A stretch of 64,000 nucleotides of DNA from contig OCMG01000002.1 in NCBI GenBank assembly GCA_900215285.1, positions 496,001-560,000 of the forward strand. The letters are read 5' to 3'. The notes beneath the pieces are model-generated. The model made no database searches. It saw only the letters and a list, made by a program, of their open reading frames with translations, and was not told the origin of the DNA. A program made the translations under genes and the position numbers. Origin of the DNA: Ensifer adhaerens (lineage in GTDB: Bacteria; Pseudomonadota; Alphaproteobacteria; Rhizobiales; Rhizobiaceae). Positions within the stretch are counted from its first letter, which is position 1; each line of letters starts with the position of its first letter. Positions 1-8,708 of the stretch are shown one piece after another.

Positions 1-233
1 AACTTCAGGCCTCCATCGCCTTCTTCAAGGTCGACACGGCCGGCCAGTCTCGCCAGGTGAACGCGGTTCATCACCTCCAGGCAACGGCAGGCAAGATGGC
101 AGCTCCAGCAGTGAAGCGGCCCGCACAGAAGACTGCCGCGCCCAAGGCAAACGGCAGATCCAAGGGCTTCGCGATTGACATGAGCATGGGCGGCCCGGAC
201 GGCGACGATGACGATTTCCGTCAGAGCGCCTGA
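1..233 (+). CDS. Methyl-accepting chemotaxis protein, C-terminal end (5'-truncated by window edge)
   Basis: Only the last 76 residues are inside the window, read in the frame that starts at base 3. They begin with the end of the cytoplasmic signalling helix ([11 protein letters not shown]), which matches the equivalent helix end of the next two receptors. An Ala/Lys/Pro-rich linker follows, then a tail of the form KGFxxDMxxGGPD and an acidic stretch ending DDFRQSA. The family transmits ligand signals to CheA/CheW. The sensor part lies outside the window, so the ligand and topology are unknown. The identity as a chemoreceptor is firm because the next two full-length genes share the same ending. 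Confidence 0.9.
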   Translation, partial: LQASIAFFKVDTAGQSRQVNAVHHLQATAGKMAAPAVKRPAQKTAAPKANGRSKGFAIDMSMGGPDGDDDDFRQSA

Positions 234-255
234 GCGCTCTGACCATCGACAAAAG

Positions 256-277
256 CACCGGCGGACCTCCGCCGGTG
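256..277 (+). terminator. GC-rich hairpin after the first chemoreceptor
   Basis: Perfect 10-bp arms CACCGGCGGA (256-265) and TCCGCCGGTG (268-277) are separated by two bases, 22 bases after the stop codon. No run of T follows, so it may stabilise or process the mRNA rather than terminate it. Confidence 0.5.
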
Positions 278-369
278 ACGAGAACAAGAAAGAAAATAAA
301 GATGCGACTGAACGGAACGGGTCCGAACGGCCACTGAAACAGGGTTGAGAATAACTTGGGGGTAAGCAG

Positions 370-2292
370 ATGTCATTTCTTACACAGATGAAAAAGTCAT
401 CACAGAGCCAGACAGCGGTCGAAGAAATCAATCGTCTGACGGCAGCATTCAATGACGGCGACGTTTCGGCGCGCGCCAATCTGAGCGGCGCCACGGGGGG
501 CGCGCGAGACATCCTGGAAGTCGTGAATGCGCTTCTGGAAGCAGCAACACGGCCGATCAACGGTCTCGGCCAATCGATCGCACACATGTCCAGCGAACAC
601 GATCTGGGCGACATCGACGTCAAGATCCCGGTTGAGAACTTCAAAGGCAACTTTGCCGTCATGGCGAAGGGCATCAACGACATGGTTGCCGGCCACATCG
701 CGGTCAAGAAGAAGGCCATGGCCTGCGTGAAGGAACTCAGCGAGGGGAATTTCGATGCGCCCCTCGACAGGTTCCCGGGCAAGAAAGCCTTCATCAACGA
801 GACCATCGAGACGCTGCGCGCCAACCTGCGTGGGCTGATCACCGAAATGAACACGATGTCCACCGAGCACGACAAGGGTGACATCGATATCTTCGTGCCG
901 GTGGAACGCTTCAAGGGCGATTTTGCCGTGATGGCCAAGGGCATCAACGATATGGTCGCGGGCCATATCGCGGTGAAGAAGAAGGCCATGGCCTGCGTCA
1001 AGGCCTTTGGTGAAGGCAATTTCGATGCACCGCTCGAACAGTTCCCGGGCAAAAAAGCCTTTATCAACGAGACGATCGAAGCGCTGCGTGGCAACTTCCG
1101 CGCCATCATCTCCGAGCTTCAGCGGCTCATTGCGGCCTCCACCGAGGGCAAGCTGAGCGAGCGTGGAGCCGCCAACAACTTCGTCGGCGACTTCTCCAAG
1201 CTGGTCACCGGCATCAATGGCATGCTCGACGCCATCATCCTGCCGATCGCCGAAGGCAATCGCGTGCTGGAACTCGTGAGCACCGGCGACCTCAGGCAAT
1301 ATGTCGAGATCGAGTGCGAAGGCGACCATGAAAAGATGAAGGACGCCATCAACACGCTGGTCGCGCAACTCTCGAACGTTGCCGTCGGCATTGCGTCCGC
1401 CGCCGATCAGGTCGCTGCGGGCAGCCAACAATTGTCCTCAGCCGCCGAACAGCTGTCGCAAGGGGTCAGCGAACAGGCCGCCTCGGGCGAGGAAGCTTCC
1501 GCCTCGATGGAAGAGATGGCGGCCAACATCAAGCAGAACGCTGACAACGCCGCCCAGACGGAAAAGATCGCCCGTCAGTCGTCGAAGGATGCCGAAGCCT
1601 CCGGCGAAGCCGTCAACAAGGCCGTCAACGCCATGCGCACGATTGCAGAGAAGATCTCGATCGTTCAGGAAATCGCCCGCCAGACCGACCTCCTCGCTCT
1701 GAACGCCGCTGTGGAAGCAGCGCGTGCCGGCGAACATGGTCGCGGTTTCGCGGTCGTAGCCTCGGAAGTGCGCAAGCTTGCCGAACGCAGCCAGCTGGCA
1801 GCTGCCGAAATCTCCGGCCTGTCCGGCGAAACGGTGAAGGTTGCGACCGAAGCCGGCGACATGCTCTCGAAGCTGGTTCCGGATATCCGCAAGACGGCCG
1901 AACTGGTGGCCGAAATCTCGGCTGCCTGCCGCGAGCAGGACATCGGCGCAAGCCAGATCAACGAAGCGATCCAGCAGCTCGACAAGGTGACCCAGCAGAA
2001 CGCGAGCGCCTCCGACCAGACATCTTCGACATCTGAAGAACTTGCAGCCCAGGCTGAGGAACTCCAGGCCTCCATCGCCTTCTTCAAAGTCGAAGCGGCC
2101 GCAACCGAGGTCAGTCCGGTGAACAGATTGAAGGCCGCGGCCGCGAAAATGGCAGCCCCTTCGGCAAAGAAGAACATCGCCAGGCCTGCGGCACGCCCAG
2201 TCGTGCCGGCAGCCAAGGCGAAGGGCTTCAAACTCGACATGGAAGTGGGAGGTCCCGATCACGACGACGACCACTTCCATCAGGCGGGCTGA
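370..2292 (+). CDS. Soluble poly-HAMP methyl-accepting chemotaxis protein
   Basis: Cytoplasmic chemoreceptor of 640 residues with no hydrophobic segment long enough to span a membrane. Residues about 55-340 are built from HAMP-like units. A 90-residue unit beginning MSSEHD (73-162) is repeated almost exactly as MSTEHD (163-252), and further HAMP-like sequence follows. Residues 340-570 form the signalling coiled coil, with the hairpin tip [20 protein letters not shown] near 434-453 that contacts CheA/CheW. After an Ala/Lys/Pro linker the protein ends in the same acidic KGFxxDM..GGPD tail as its neighbours. The ATG follows GGGGG with suitable spacing. It probably senses an intracellular state or is fed by another protein, but the sequence gives no ligand clue. 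Confidence 0.93.
   Translation: MSFLTQMKKSSQSQTAVEEINRLTAAFNDGDVSARANLSGATGGARDILEVVNALLEAATRPINGLGQSIAHMSSEHDLGDIDVKIPVENFKGNFAVMAKGINDMVAGHIAVKKKAMACVKELSEGNFDAPLDRFPGKKAFINETIETLRANLRGLITEMNTMSTEHDKGDIDIFVPVERFKGDFAVMAKGINDMVAGHIAVKKKAMACVKAFGEGNFDAPLEQFPGKKAFINETIEALRGNFRAIISELQRLIAASTEGKLSERGAANNFVGDFSKLVTGINGMLDAIILPIAEGNRVLELVSTGDLRQYVEIECEGDHEKMKDAINTLVAQLSNVAVGIASAADQVAAGSQQLSSAAEQLSQGVSEQAASGEEASASMEEMAANIKQNADNAAQTEKIARQSSKDAEASGEAVNKAVNAMRTIAEKISIVQEIARQTDLLALNAAVEAARAGEHGRGFAVVASEVRKLAERSQLAAAEISGLSGETVKVATEAGDMLSKLVPDIRKTAELVAEISAACREQDIGASQINEAIQQLDKVTQQNASASDQTSSTSEELAAQAEELQASIAFFKVEAAATEVSPVNRLKAAAAKMAAPSAKKNIARPAARPVVPAAKAKGFKLDMEVGGPDHDDDHFHQAG
586..1125 (+). repeat. Tandem 90-codon repeat inside the poly-HAMP receptor
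   Basis: Two consecutive 270-base units (586-855 and 856-1125) encode nearly the same 90 residues. Shared blocks include [20 protein letters not shown], then KAMACVK, and [20 protein letters not shown]. This is an in-frame internal duplication that extends the HAMP array. Confidence 0.85.
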
Positions 2293-2309
2293 AGCTCTGG
2301 GGAAGGAGC

Positions 2310-2360
2310 AAGCGCGCCATGATCGCGCGCTTACAGCACCGGGCCATGGGGAGCCCGGTG
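2310..2360 (+). terminator. Two tandem hairpins after the poly-HAMP receptor
   Basis: The first hairpin has arms AAGCGCGC (2310-2317) and GCGCGCTT (2325-2332). The second has arms CACCGGGC (2337-2344) and GCCCGGTG (2353-2360). Both stems are perfect 8-mers and lie within 70 bases of the stop codon. No clear T-tract follows either, so termination is plausible but not certain. Confidence 0.5.
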
Positions 2361-2425
2361 TCTCAAGACGGGCAACCGGATCGCGGACGAGTGAGTGTAT
2401 CGGTCTTCGCGAAAAATGAGAAATG

Positions 2426-2449
2426 AAGCGGTCTGGAGAGAGACCGCTT
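2426..2449 (+). repeat. Hairpin in the leader of the membrane chemoreceptor gene
   Basis: Perfect 9-bp arms AAGCGGTCT (2426-2434) and AGACCGCTT (2441-2449) flank a GGAGAG loop. It ends 33 bases before the preferred ATG at 2483. It would fall inside the coding region if the upstream ATG at 2423 were used, which supports the downstream start. It could be an mRNA structure or an operator. Confidence 0.45.
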
Positions 2450-2482
2450 AGCGGCAATGTATCACACTCAGGGGGTCGCGAC

Positions 2483-4321
2483 ATGCGCTTCACTATCAAA
2501 TTCAAGCTAGCACTCGCCTTCGGGCTCATGATCATTCTGTCGGCCGGCATGTCCGTCCTGGCAATTACAAACCTTTCGTCGTTGAATTCTGCGATCACCG
2601 ACATCGTGCAGGGGCCTGCCGTCAATCTTCGCAATTCCAGCGATCTTTCGGACGCAGTCTTGAAGGCTATTCGCGGCGAAAAGAACGCCATCTTGAACAC
2701 TGATGCAAAGCTGATCGATGGTTTTGTGGCGCAGGTCCGAGAAAACCAGGCGATCATTGACAAGCTGTCGGCCGACATCCGGAAGGACACGAATCCCGCC
2801 ATCCAGAGCAAGGTTGACAAGTTTACCGCGCTGCTGCCCGACTGGCGCAAGATGCAGGACGAGGTTCTTCGCCTTGCGATCGTCAATACGGATGAAAGCA
2901 ACAAGAAGGCCGGCGAAATTTCCATGTCCGAGGGCGAGAACGCCGCTGGCAAGCTGCTTCAGGCACTGACCGACCTCAACACCGAAATTGGCACGGATCT
3001 GCACCAGACCGACGAGGCCACCAATGTCCTTTATGACTCCGCGCGGAACATGCTTCTGATCGCCGTCGGCGTCATGCTCGTGCTGTCCGTCGCGATTGCC
3101 GTCTGGATCGCCATGGGCATCAATTCGGGCCTGAAGAAAATCCAGGCTGTGGCGGAAGCCGTTTCGATCGGCGACCTGAACCAGGACGTCCAGATCAAGA
3201 CGAATGACGAAATCAAGGACCTGGTCGACACCATCAACGTGATGACAGGCAACCTGCGAAACACCGCCCGCGTCGCCGACCAGATCGCCAACGGCGACCT
3301 GACCGTCACCCCGAAGCCGCTGTCAGACAAGGACACGCTCGGTATCTCGCTGCAGTCGATGGTCGAGCGCCTGCGTGGTGTGGTCGGCGATGCCCTGTCG
3401 GCCGCCGACAACGTCTCCTCGGGCAGCCAGCAGCTTTCCTCCGGTTCGGAACAGCTCTCGCAGGGCGCCACCGAACAGGCCTCCTCTGCCGAAGAGGCCT
3501 CCGCTTCGATGGAAGAAATGGCCGCCAACATCAAGCAGAACGCCGACAACGCTGCCCAGACGGAAAAGATCGCACGCCAGTCGTCGAAGGATGCCGAAGC
3601 CTCCGGCGAAGCCGTCAACAAGGCCGTCAACGCCATGCGCACGATTGCCGAGAAGATCTCGATCGTTCAGGAAATCGCCCGCCAGACGGACCTCCTCGCT
3701 CTGAACGCAGCGGTCGAGGCAGCTCGTGCCGGCGAACATGGTCGCGGTTTCGCGGTCGTGGCCTCGGAAGTGCGCAAGCTCGCCGAACGCAGCCAGCTGG
3801 CAGCTGCCGAAATCTCGGGTCTCTCGGGTGAAACGGTGAAGGTTGCGACCGAAGCCGGCGAGATGCTTTCGAAGCTGGTTCCGGATATCCGCAAGACGGC
3901 GGAACTGGTGGCAGAAATCTCGGCGGCCTGCCGCGAGCAGGATATCGGCGCAAGCCAGATCAACGAAGCGATCCAGCAGCTTGACAAGGTGACGCAGCAG
4001 AATGCCGGCGCATCAGAAGAGATGTCGGCAACGTCTGAAGAACTTGCAGCCCAGGCTGAGGAACTCCAGGCCTCCATCGCCTTCTTCCGCGTCGATGCGG
4101 CGGGAGGTCACAAGAACGTCTCGCATCATTCAATGGCGCACCACACCATCCATAAGCCGGCGCAGCCCGTGAAGGCCAAGGCGGCATCCAAACCCTTGCC
4201 GAAGAGGCCCCCCGCCGATCACAGCGTGGCCGCGCAGCAGGCCAGAGCAAAGGGTTTTGCGCTGGATATGTCGATGGGCGGTCCCGACAGCGACGATCAT
4301 GATTTCAAGGAGAGCGCATAA
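2483..4321 (+). CDS. Transmembrane methyl-accepting chemotaxis protein (four-helix-bundle sensor)
   Basis: Chemoreceptor of 612 residues counted from the ATG at 2483, which has GGGGG just upstream and starts [14 protein letters not shown]. An ATG 60 bases upstream is open but has a poorer context and would cover a hairpin. Transmembrane helix 1 is about residues 8-28 and helix 2 about 189-211. The periplasmic segment between them is mostly helical and looks like a 4HB_MCP ligand domain. HAMP follows (212-264), then a signalling coiled coil. Residues 337-508 differ from the preceding receptor at one position only. The C-terminus carries the shared KGFxxDM..GGPD acidic tail. The cheW ATG begins one base after this stop, so the two are co-translated. 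Confidence 0.93.
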   Translation: MRFTIKFKLALAFGLMIILSAGMSVLAITNLSSLNSAITDIVQGPAVNLRNSSDLSDAVLKAIRGEKNAILNTDAKLIDGFVAQVRENQAIIDKLSADIRKDTNPAIQSKVDKFTALLPDWRKMQDEVLRLAIVNTDESNKKAGEISMSEGENAAGKLLQALTDLNTEIGTDLHQTDEATNVLYDSARNMLLIAVGVMLVLSVAIAVWIAMGINSGLKKIQAVAEAVSIGDLNQDVQIKTNDEIKDLVDTINVMTGNLRNTARVADQIANGDLTVTPKPLSDKDTLGISLQSMVERLRGVVGDALSAADNVSSGSQQLSSGSEQLSQGATEQASSAEEASASMEEMAANIKQNADNAAQTEKIARQSSKDAEASGEAVNKAVNAMRTIAEKISIVQEIARQTDLLALNAAVEAARAGEHGRGFAVVASEVRKLAERSQLAAAEISGLSGETVKVATEAGEMLSKLVPDIRKTAELVAEISAACREQDIGASQINEAIQQLDKVTQQNAGASEEMSATSEELAAQAEELQASIAFFRVDAAGGHKNVSHHSMAHHTIHKPAQPVKAKAASKPLPKRPPADHSVAAQQARAKGFALDMSMGGPDSDDHDFKESA

Positions 4322-4322
4322 A

Positions 4323-4814
4323 ATGGCTACGAACGCTTCTGAATCGCAGTATGTGACTTTCGGCCTTGATGACGAGTGCTTTGCGGTTCCCGTCGAGGTC
4401 GTGAGGGAAATCCTTGACTATGAGGATGTCTTTCGCATCCCCCATGGCCCTGATTATCTCCTCGGCCTGCGTGACGTGCGCGGTCAGGGCGTTCCGGTGA
4501 TCGATCTCAGACTTCGGCTCGGCATGTCGGGTATGGCGAAAACGACGCATACGCGCGTTCTCGTCATCGACGTGCCGATCGCCGGCCGTCTGCTCACGCT
4601 CGGCCTTGTCGCCGACCGTGTCTTCGAGGTCGCCTCATTCCAGAATGATTCCGTCGAAGGCGCACCCGATATCGGGGTGCGCTGGTCGTCGGAATATATT
4701 TCAGGCGTGGTGCGCCGTAACGGCGGTTTCGTCGTCATCATTGACCTCGGCCGCCTGTTCACAGGCGCCGACGTGTCAGCCCTGGTTGCCGGGCCGCAAG
4801 CCAAGTCCGCCTGA
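4323..4814 (+). CDS. cheW: Chemotaxis coupling protein CheW
   Basis: Single-domain CheW of 163 residues, typical for the family. It links receptors to the histidine kinase CheA in the signalling array. The fold is recognisable from the start (QYVTFGLDDECFAVPVEVVREIL) through the conserved loop RGQGVPVIDLRLRLGM and the C-terminal strand GGFVVIIDLGRLF. The start at 4323 is one base downstream of the receptor stop, so translation is coupled. No cheA or cheY is present in the window. The kinase is presumably encoded upstream of base 1 or elsewhere. Confidence 0.95.
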   Translation: MATNASESQYVTFGLDDECFAVPVEVVREILDYEDVFRIPHGPDYLLGLRDVRGQGVPVIDLRLRLGMSGMAKTTHTRVLVIDVPIAGRLLTLGLVADRVFEVASFQNDSVEGAPDIGVRWSSEYISGVVRRNGGFVVIIDLGRLFTGADVSALVAGPQAKSA

Positions 4815-4943
4815 AAGTCGCCTGACCATGATCACGGAAGCGACGGCCTCACATCGTGAACCGTCCTTCCCACTGCCCTGTCGGAAGCGCGGGTGCGCGT
4901 TGGGCGCACGGGGTCCGCGTCGTGAAACTGAAAGAGTTCAAGC

Positions 4944-5795
4944 GTGTCAGTTGCAGAAGCAAGACAATATATTGATGTGGGGATCAGTCCGAAAAATTTC
5001 GAACGGCTTTCCCGTTATATCTACGAATATAGCGGCATCAAGATGCCGCCGTCGAAGAGAACCATGCTCGAAGGCCGCCTGCGACGCCGCCTGCGTGCGA
5101 CCGGCATCGACACATTCGATGACTATTGCGATTACATCTTCAAGCATGACGGACTGGAGCGTGAAGCGATCCACTTGATGGACGCCGTCACGACAAACAA
5201 GACAGACTTCTTCCGCGAGCCGAAGCACTTCGAGCACATGATGGAAAAAGGATTGCCGACCCTGATCTCGGAGGGCCATCGCCGCCTGCGAATCTGGAGC
5301 TCCGCAGCCTCCATCGGCGCGGAGGCATATACGATCGCCATGGTGATGGAAGATTTCATCAAGGCGAACGGCAGCCTCGAATACAGCATTCTCGCGACCG
5401 ATCTTTCCACCGAAGTGCTGAAGATCGCCCGTCGGGGTGTCTATCCGAAAAGCATGATCGCACCCGTCGATCCGGCCATGCGCAAGCGATACGTCCTGGA
5501 AGCCCGAGATCCCGAACGCGATGAGGTGCGCATCCACCCGAAGTTGCGCTCTAAAGTCGGCTTCGCGCGGCTGAACCTCATGGACGAGAAATACGAAATT
5601 GGCGACAAGGCGCAAATCGTCTTCTGCCGGAACGTCCTCATCTACTTCGACAAACCTACCCAACAGAAAGTCCTGCGACGCCTCTGCGACAACCTCGTTC
5701 AGGGCGGATTTCTGTATGTTGGACATTCGGAAACGATCACCGGTCTCGATCTGCCCGTGAAGCAAGTCGCAAATACCGTTTTCAGGAGGGTCTGA
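4944..5795 (+). CDS. cheR: Chemotaxis protein methyltransferase CheR
   Basis: SAM-dependent methyltransferase of 283 residues that methylates receptor glutamates during adaptation. An N-terminal helical domain is followed by the [10 protein letters not shown] motif (83-92), the SAM-binding stretch [14 protein letters not shown] (117-130), ATDLST and the [11 protein letters not shown] motif. The usual GEEPY-like sequence reads GAEAY here, a conservative but visible change. The start is GTG at 4944. In-frame TGA codons at 4923 and 4929 rule out a longer version. It lies 129 bases after cheW and 5 bases before cheB. There is no TPR or pentapeptide-binding extension. Confidence 0.94.
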   Translation: MSVAEARQYIDVGISPKNFERLSRYIYEYSGIKMPPSKRTMLEGRLRRRLRATGIDTFDDYCDYIFKHDGLEREAIHLMDAVTTNKTDFFREPKHFEHMMEKGLPTLISEGHRRLRIWSSAASIGAEAYTIAMVMEDFIKANGSLEYSILATDLSTEVLKIARRGVYPKSMIAPVDPAMRKRYVLEARDPERDEVRIHPKLRSKVGFARLNLMDEKYEIGDKAQIVFCRNVLIYFDKPTQQKVLRRLCDNLVQGGFLYVGHSETITGLDLPVKQVANTVFRRV

Positions 5796-5800
5796 CCGCC

Positions 5801-6898
5801 ATGGCAGAGAAGAAAATCCGCGTCTTGATCGTCGATGACTCCGCCAGTGTCCGCCAGGCGCTTGCCAAGGTTCTGACCGAAGAAGGCGACATAGAGATCA
5901 TCGGCGCCGCCGGCGATCCCTTCATGGCGGCCAAGAAGCTGCAGGAAGATGTGCCGGACGTCATCACACTCGATGTCGAAATGCCGAAGATGGACGGTAT
6001 CACCTTCCTGCGCAAATTGATGTCGCAGCACCCGATCCCGGTGGTCATGTGTTCCTCGCTCACGGAATCCGGCTCCGAGACACTGATGCAGGCGATGGAA
6101 GCCGGCGCCGTCGACGTGATCCTCAAGCCGAAAATCGCGGCAGCCGACTTCCTGGCCGAATCCGGCGCACGGATCAGACAAACCGTCCGCGCCGCTGCGC
6201 AGGCGCGACTGGGCGCGATGCGCAAGCGCTCGGTCGGGACAGGCTCGTCCTCTCCGGGTCCCGCGGCAAAGCTGACCGCTGACGCCGTTCTGCCCCCGCC
6301 CACCGGTCGCGCCATGGCCAAGACGACGGAAATGGTGTGCTGCATCGGCGCCTCCACCGGCGGCACGGAAGCGCTGCGCGAACTGCTCGAAGTGCTTCCC
6401 GCCAACACGCCCGGCATCGTGATCGTTCAGCACATGCCGGAAAAGTTCACCGCGGCCTTTGCAAAGCGTCTTAACGGGCTCTGCGAAGTGGAGGTCAAGG
6501 AAGCCGAGAACGGAGATCCCGTGCTGCGCGGCCATGTGCTGATCGCCCCCGGCGACAAGCATATGCTGCTGGAACGGCAGGGCGCACGCTATGTCGTTTC
6601 CGTCCGCGACGGGCCGCTGGTCTCGCGACACCGCCCCTCCGTCGACGTGCTCTTCCGTTCCGCGGCCCGTTCGGCCGGTTCGAATGCCATGGGCGTCATC
6701 ATGACCGGCATGGGAGACGACGGCGCGCGCGGCATGCTGGAAATGCACCAGGCCGGCGCGTTCAACATTGCGCAGGACGAAGCGACCTCGGTCGTTTACG
6801 GCATGCCGAAGGAAGCCGTCGCCAAAGGCGGCGTCGACCGCATCGTGCCGCTGGAGCAGATCGCCCGCGAAATTCTGGCCGCCGACAAGCGCCGGTAA
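5801..6898 (+). CDS. cheB: Chemotaxis methylesterase/deamidase CheB
   Basis: Response-regulator methylesterase of 365 residues that removes receptor methyl groups and deamidates glutamines. The receiver domain (1-120) carries DD at 12-13, the phospho-acceptor Asp58 in [10 protein letters not shown] and Lys109 in LKPK. A Ser/Gly/Pro linker leads to the catalytic domain, with Ser185 (GASTGG), His211 (VQHMPE) and Asp307 (TGMGDDG). The start is 5 bases after the cheR stop, so the pair is co-translated. It closes the chemotaxis block, and a hairpin follows the stop. Confidence 0.95.
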   Translation: MAEKKIRVLIVDDSASVRQALAKVLTEEGDIEIIGAAGDPFMAAKKLQEDVPDVITLDVEMPKMDGITFLRKLMSQHPIPVVMCSSLTESGSETLMQAMEAGAVDVILKPKIAAADFLAESGARIRQTVRAAAQARLGAMRKRSVGTGSSSPGPAAKLTADAVLPPPTGRAMAKTTEMVCCIGASTGGTEALRELLEVLPANTPGIVIVQHMPEKFTAAFAKRLNGLCEVEVKEAENGDPVLRGHVLIAPGDKHMLLERQGARYVVSVRDGPLVSRHRPSVDVLFRSAARSAGSNAMGVIMTGMGDDGARGMLEMHQAGAFNIAQDEATSVVYGMPKEAVAKGGVDRIVPLEQIAREILAADKRR

Positions 6899-6922
6899 TC
6901 CTCGCTTTTCTCCGAATAATGC

Positions 6923-6956
6923 AAAGCGCCCGCCGGACCCCTCCGACGGGCGCTTT
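6923..6956. terminator. Bidirectional terminator between cheB and the peroxiredoxin gene
   Basis: Perfect 10-bp arms AAAGCGCCCG (6923-6932) and CGGGCGCTTT (6947-6956), with extra pairing inside the loop, sit between two convergent genes. The stem ends in A/T on both sides, so it gives a T-run in either direction. It probably ends both transcripts. Confidence 0.8.
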
Positions 6957-6974
6957 CCATATGTGGTCTGAAGA

Positions 6975-7634
6975 TCAGGCCGCGGGCTGCTTCGTCTTGC
7001 GCAGATAGGGCAGAACCGTATCGAACGAGCCGAAACGAGCAATCGCATCCTCGTTGGACACGGCCGCCGTGATGATCACGTCGTCGCCCTGGTTCCAGTT
7101 GGCGGGCGTTGCGACCTGATGCTTGGCGGTCAGCTGGATGGAATCGATGGCGCGCAGGATTTCCGCGAAATTGCGGCCGGTCGTCATCGGATAGGTCAGG
7201 ATCAGCTTGATCTTCTTGTCCGGACCGATGACGAAGACCGAACGGACGGTGGCGTTATCGGCGGGCGTGCGGCCTTCCGAACTCTCCCCGGCGCCGGCCG
7301 GCAGCATGTCGTAAAGCTTCGCGACCTTGAGATCCTTGTCGCCGATCAGCGGATATTCAACATCGAAGCCGGTGGCGATGGCAATGTCGTTCTTCCACTT
7401 GGCATGGCTTTCGACCGGATCGACCGAAATGCCGATGACCTTGACGCCGCGCTTGCGGAACTCGCCGTCAAGCCCAGCCATCGCGCCGAGTTCGGTCGTG
7501 CAGACCGGCGTGAAATTCTTCGGATGGGAGAACAGGACCGCCCAGCCGTCGCCGATCCAGTCGTGGAAATGAATGGTTCCCTGCGTCGTCTCGGCCGTGA
7601 AGTCCGGGGCAATATCGTTGATGCGAAGGCTCAT
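6975..7634 (-). CDS. 1-Cys peroxiredoxin (Prx6 type)
   Basis: AhpC/TSA-family peroxidase of 219 residues. The peroxidatic cysteine is Cys45 in the PVCTTE motif, within NFTPVCTTELG. No other cysteine exists in the protein, which fits the 1-Cys Prx6 class. The long C-terminal extension (to ...VLPYLRKTKQPAA) is also typical of that class. It reduces hydrogen or alkyl peroxides in the cytosol using an unidentified thiol donor. Its ATG overlaps the stop of the upstream hydrolase gene by four bases (ATGA), so the two are translationally coupled. Confidence 0.93.
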   Translation of the reverse strand: MSLRINDIAPDFTAETTQGTIHFHDWIGDGWAVLFSHPKNFTPVCTTELGAMAGLDGEFRKRGVKVIGISVDPVESHAKWKNDIAIATGFDVEYPLIGDKDLKVAKLYDMLPAGAGESSEGRTPADNATVRSVFVIGPDKKIKLILTYPMTTGRNFAEILRAIDSIQLTAKHQVATPANWNQGDDVIITAAVSNEDAIARFGSFDTVLPYLRKTKQPAA

Positions 7635-8293
7635 GATATACTCCTCTGTTCATTGCAATCGCCGCTCCTGGTGGCAATGCGGAAGGCTGAATAGTCGCGC
7701 AGCGCGTCGTAGGACCGCGACGAGAGATCACGTCTGGCGGGGATCTTCTCCTGATGCTGCACGCGGGCCTGCAACTGCCTGAAAATTCCGTATCCGCCGG
7801 TCCAGCGACCGTAACCGCTTTCGATGTTTATATGACCCGCCTGACCGAGAATGTGAACATCACTGCCCCATTCCGCAGTTATCTGCGTCAAATTTTCAAA
7901 CGGCATGTAGACATCGTTGAGACTGCCGACAACTGTCGCCGGAAACGGAAGCTTCCTTGCCTCCGGTGCGTGAACTGCAGTGAGGTTCTCCGGATGACGC
8001 TTCCGGGTTACCACAATGTCGCAGGGCGCGACCAGCATGGCCCCGCGGACACGCGCGGCCGATGCGCGCCGCGCCAGAGCCGCCGTCACGTGACAACCGA
8101 AACTGTGGGCAACAATGTAGGCAGGGCCATCTGCCAGTTCCGCCTCCAGCCGCTCGACCCATTCGTCAAGGCAAGTGCGGCTCCAATCGGCCTGTTCCAC
8201 AAGCCGGCTGCCCGCCATATCCTCAAGCCAGTGACGCTGCCAATGTCCCTCGCCAGAACCGAACAGGCCGGGCACGATGAGTATCTTCTCCAT
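7631..8293 (-). CDS. RBBP9/YdeN-family alpha/beta hydrolase
   Basis: Small serine hydrolase of 220 residues. The nucleophile elbow is AHSFGCH (Ser64), the acid is probably the Asp in SLNDVYMP and the base is the His in GHINIESGYG. GHINIESG is characteristic of the RBBP9/YdeN group. The first 180 residues cover the usual family length. The remaining 40 (Arg/Ser-rich, after FRQLQARVQ) are an extension of unknown meaning. A strong GGGAGG precedes the ATG. The gene sits between a small membrane protein gene and the peroxiredoxin gene on one apparent transcript. The substrate is unknown. Confidence 0.85.
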   Translation of the reverse strand: MEKILIVPGLFGSGEGHWQRHWLEDMAGSRLVEQADWSRTCLDEWVERLEAELADGPAYIVAHSFGCHVTAALARRASAARVRGAMLVAPCDIVVTRKRHPENLTAVHAPEARKLPFPATVVGSLNDVYMPFENLTQITAEWGSDVHILGQAGHINIESGYGRWTGGYGIFRQLQARVQHQEKIPARRDLSSRSYDALRDYSAFRIATRSGDCNEQRSIS

Positions 8294-8325
8294 TCGAACC
8301 TCCCTGCCCTCGCAGTGTTCCGGCT

Positions 8326-8472
8326 TCAGGAAATATGGCCACTGGCCAGCATGACAATCACAAAACCGAAAGCCGCGGCAATCGCTGCAAACTGCGCGAT
8401 CCGCTGCGGCAACGGCAGTGCAATCACGGGCTTCCTGGCCAGATAGGCCTGCTTTTGAGTCTCAGTCGTCAT
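8326..8472 (-). CDS. Small single-span membrane protein, function unknown
   Basis: A 48-residue protein starting MTTETQKQAYLARKP, with one hydrophobic helix near the C-terminus (FAAIAAAFGFVIVMLAS). The ATG at 8472 follows AGGAAAGG at good spacing. A longer in-frame reading to 8616 adds residues with no family look and crosses the AT-rich leader. It lies 32 bases upstream of the hydrolase gene on the same strand. I do not recognise a family. Confidence 0.6.
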   Translation of the reverse strand: MTTETQKQAYLARKPVIALPLPQRIAQFAAIAAAFGFVIVMLASGHIS

Positions 8473-8645
8473 GACATCACCTTTCCTCAGCGATGACCCG
8501 TTTATAATCCAGACGTTTAGTAGACTTAAGGTCGCGGATTGTGCCGCATGGGCAAGACGAGAAAAATTATTCTCAATATCGCGCCCCCTGACATGCTCAT
8601 CCAAGCCAACCCGCAAGGGGATGCTTCACGTCAAGAATCGTTGTG

Positions 8646-8674
8646 TTGACAAACCCTGCGCGAGGTTCAAGAGT
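8646..8674 (+). promoter_or_regulatory. Possible sigma-70-type promoter for the alpha-2-macroglobulin gene
   Basis: A perfect TTGACA lies at 8646-8651. A 17-base spacer leads to AAGAGT, a weak -10, about 35 bases before the ATG at 8709. The rest of the 236-base divergent gap (8473-8708) shows AT-rich stretches but no other clear signal. Confidence 0.3.
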
Positions 8675-8708
8675 GCCCGCACAGACGGGCTGCATGAGGG
8701 GGAAAATC

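Noticed and set aside
586..1125. CRISPR-like or mobile repeat
   Set aside because: The repeat is a 270-base in-frame protein-domain duplication, without short repeats, spacers or transposase.
1438..2952. 504-codon minus-strand frame across two receptor genes
   Set aside because: It crosses an intergenic region and two genuine genes, and its translation is low-complexity.
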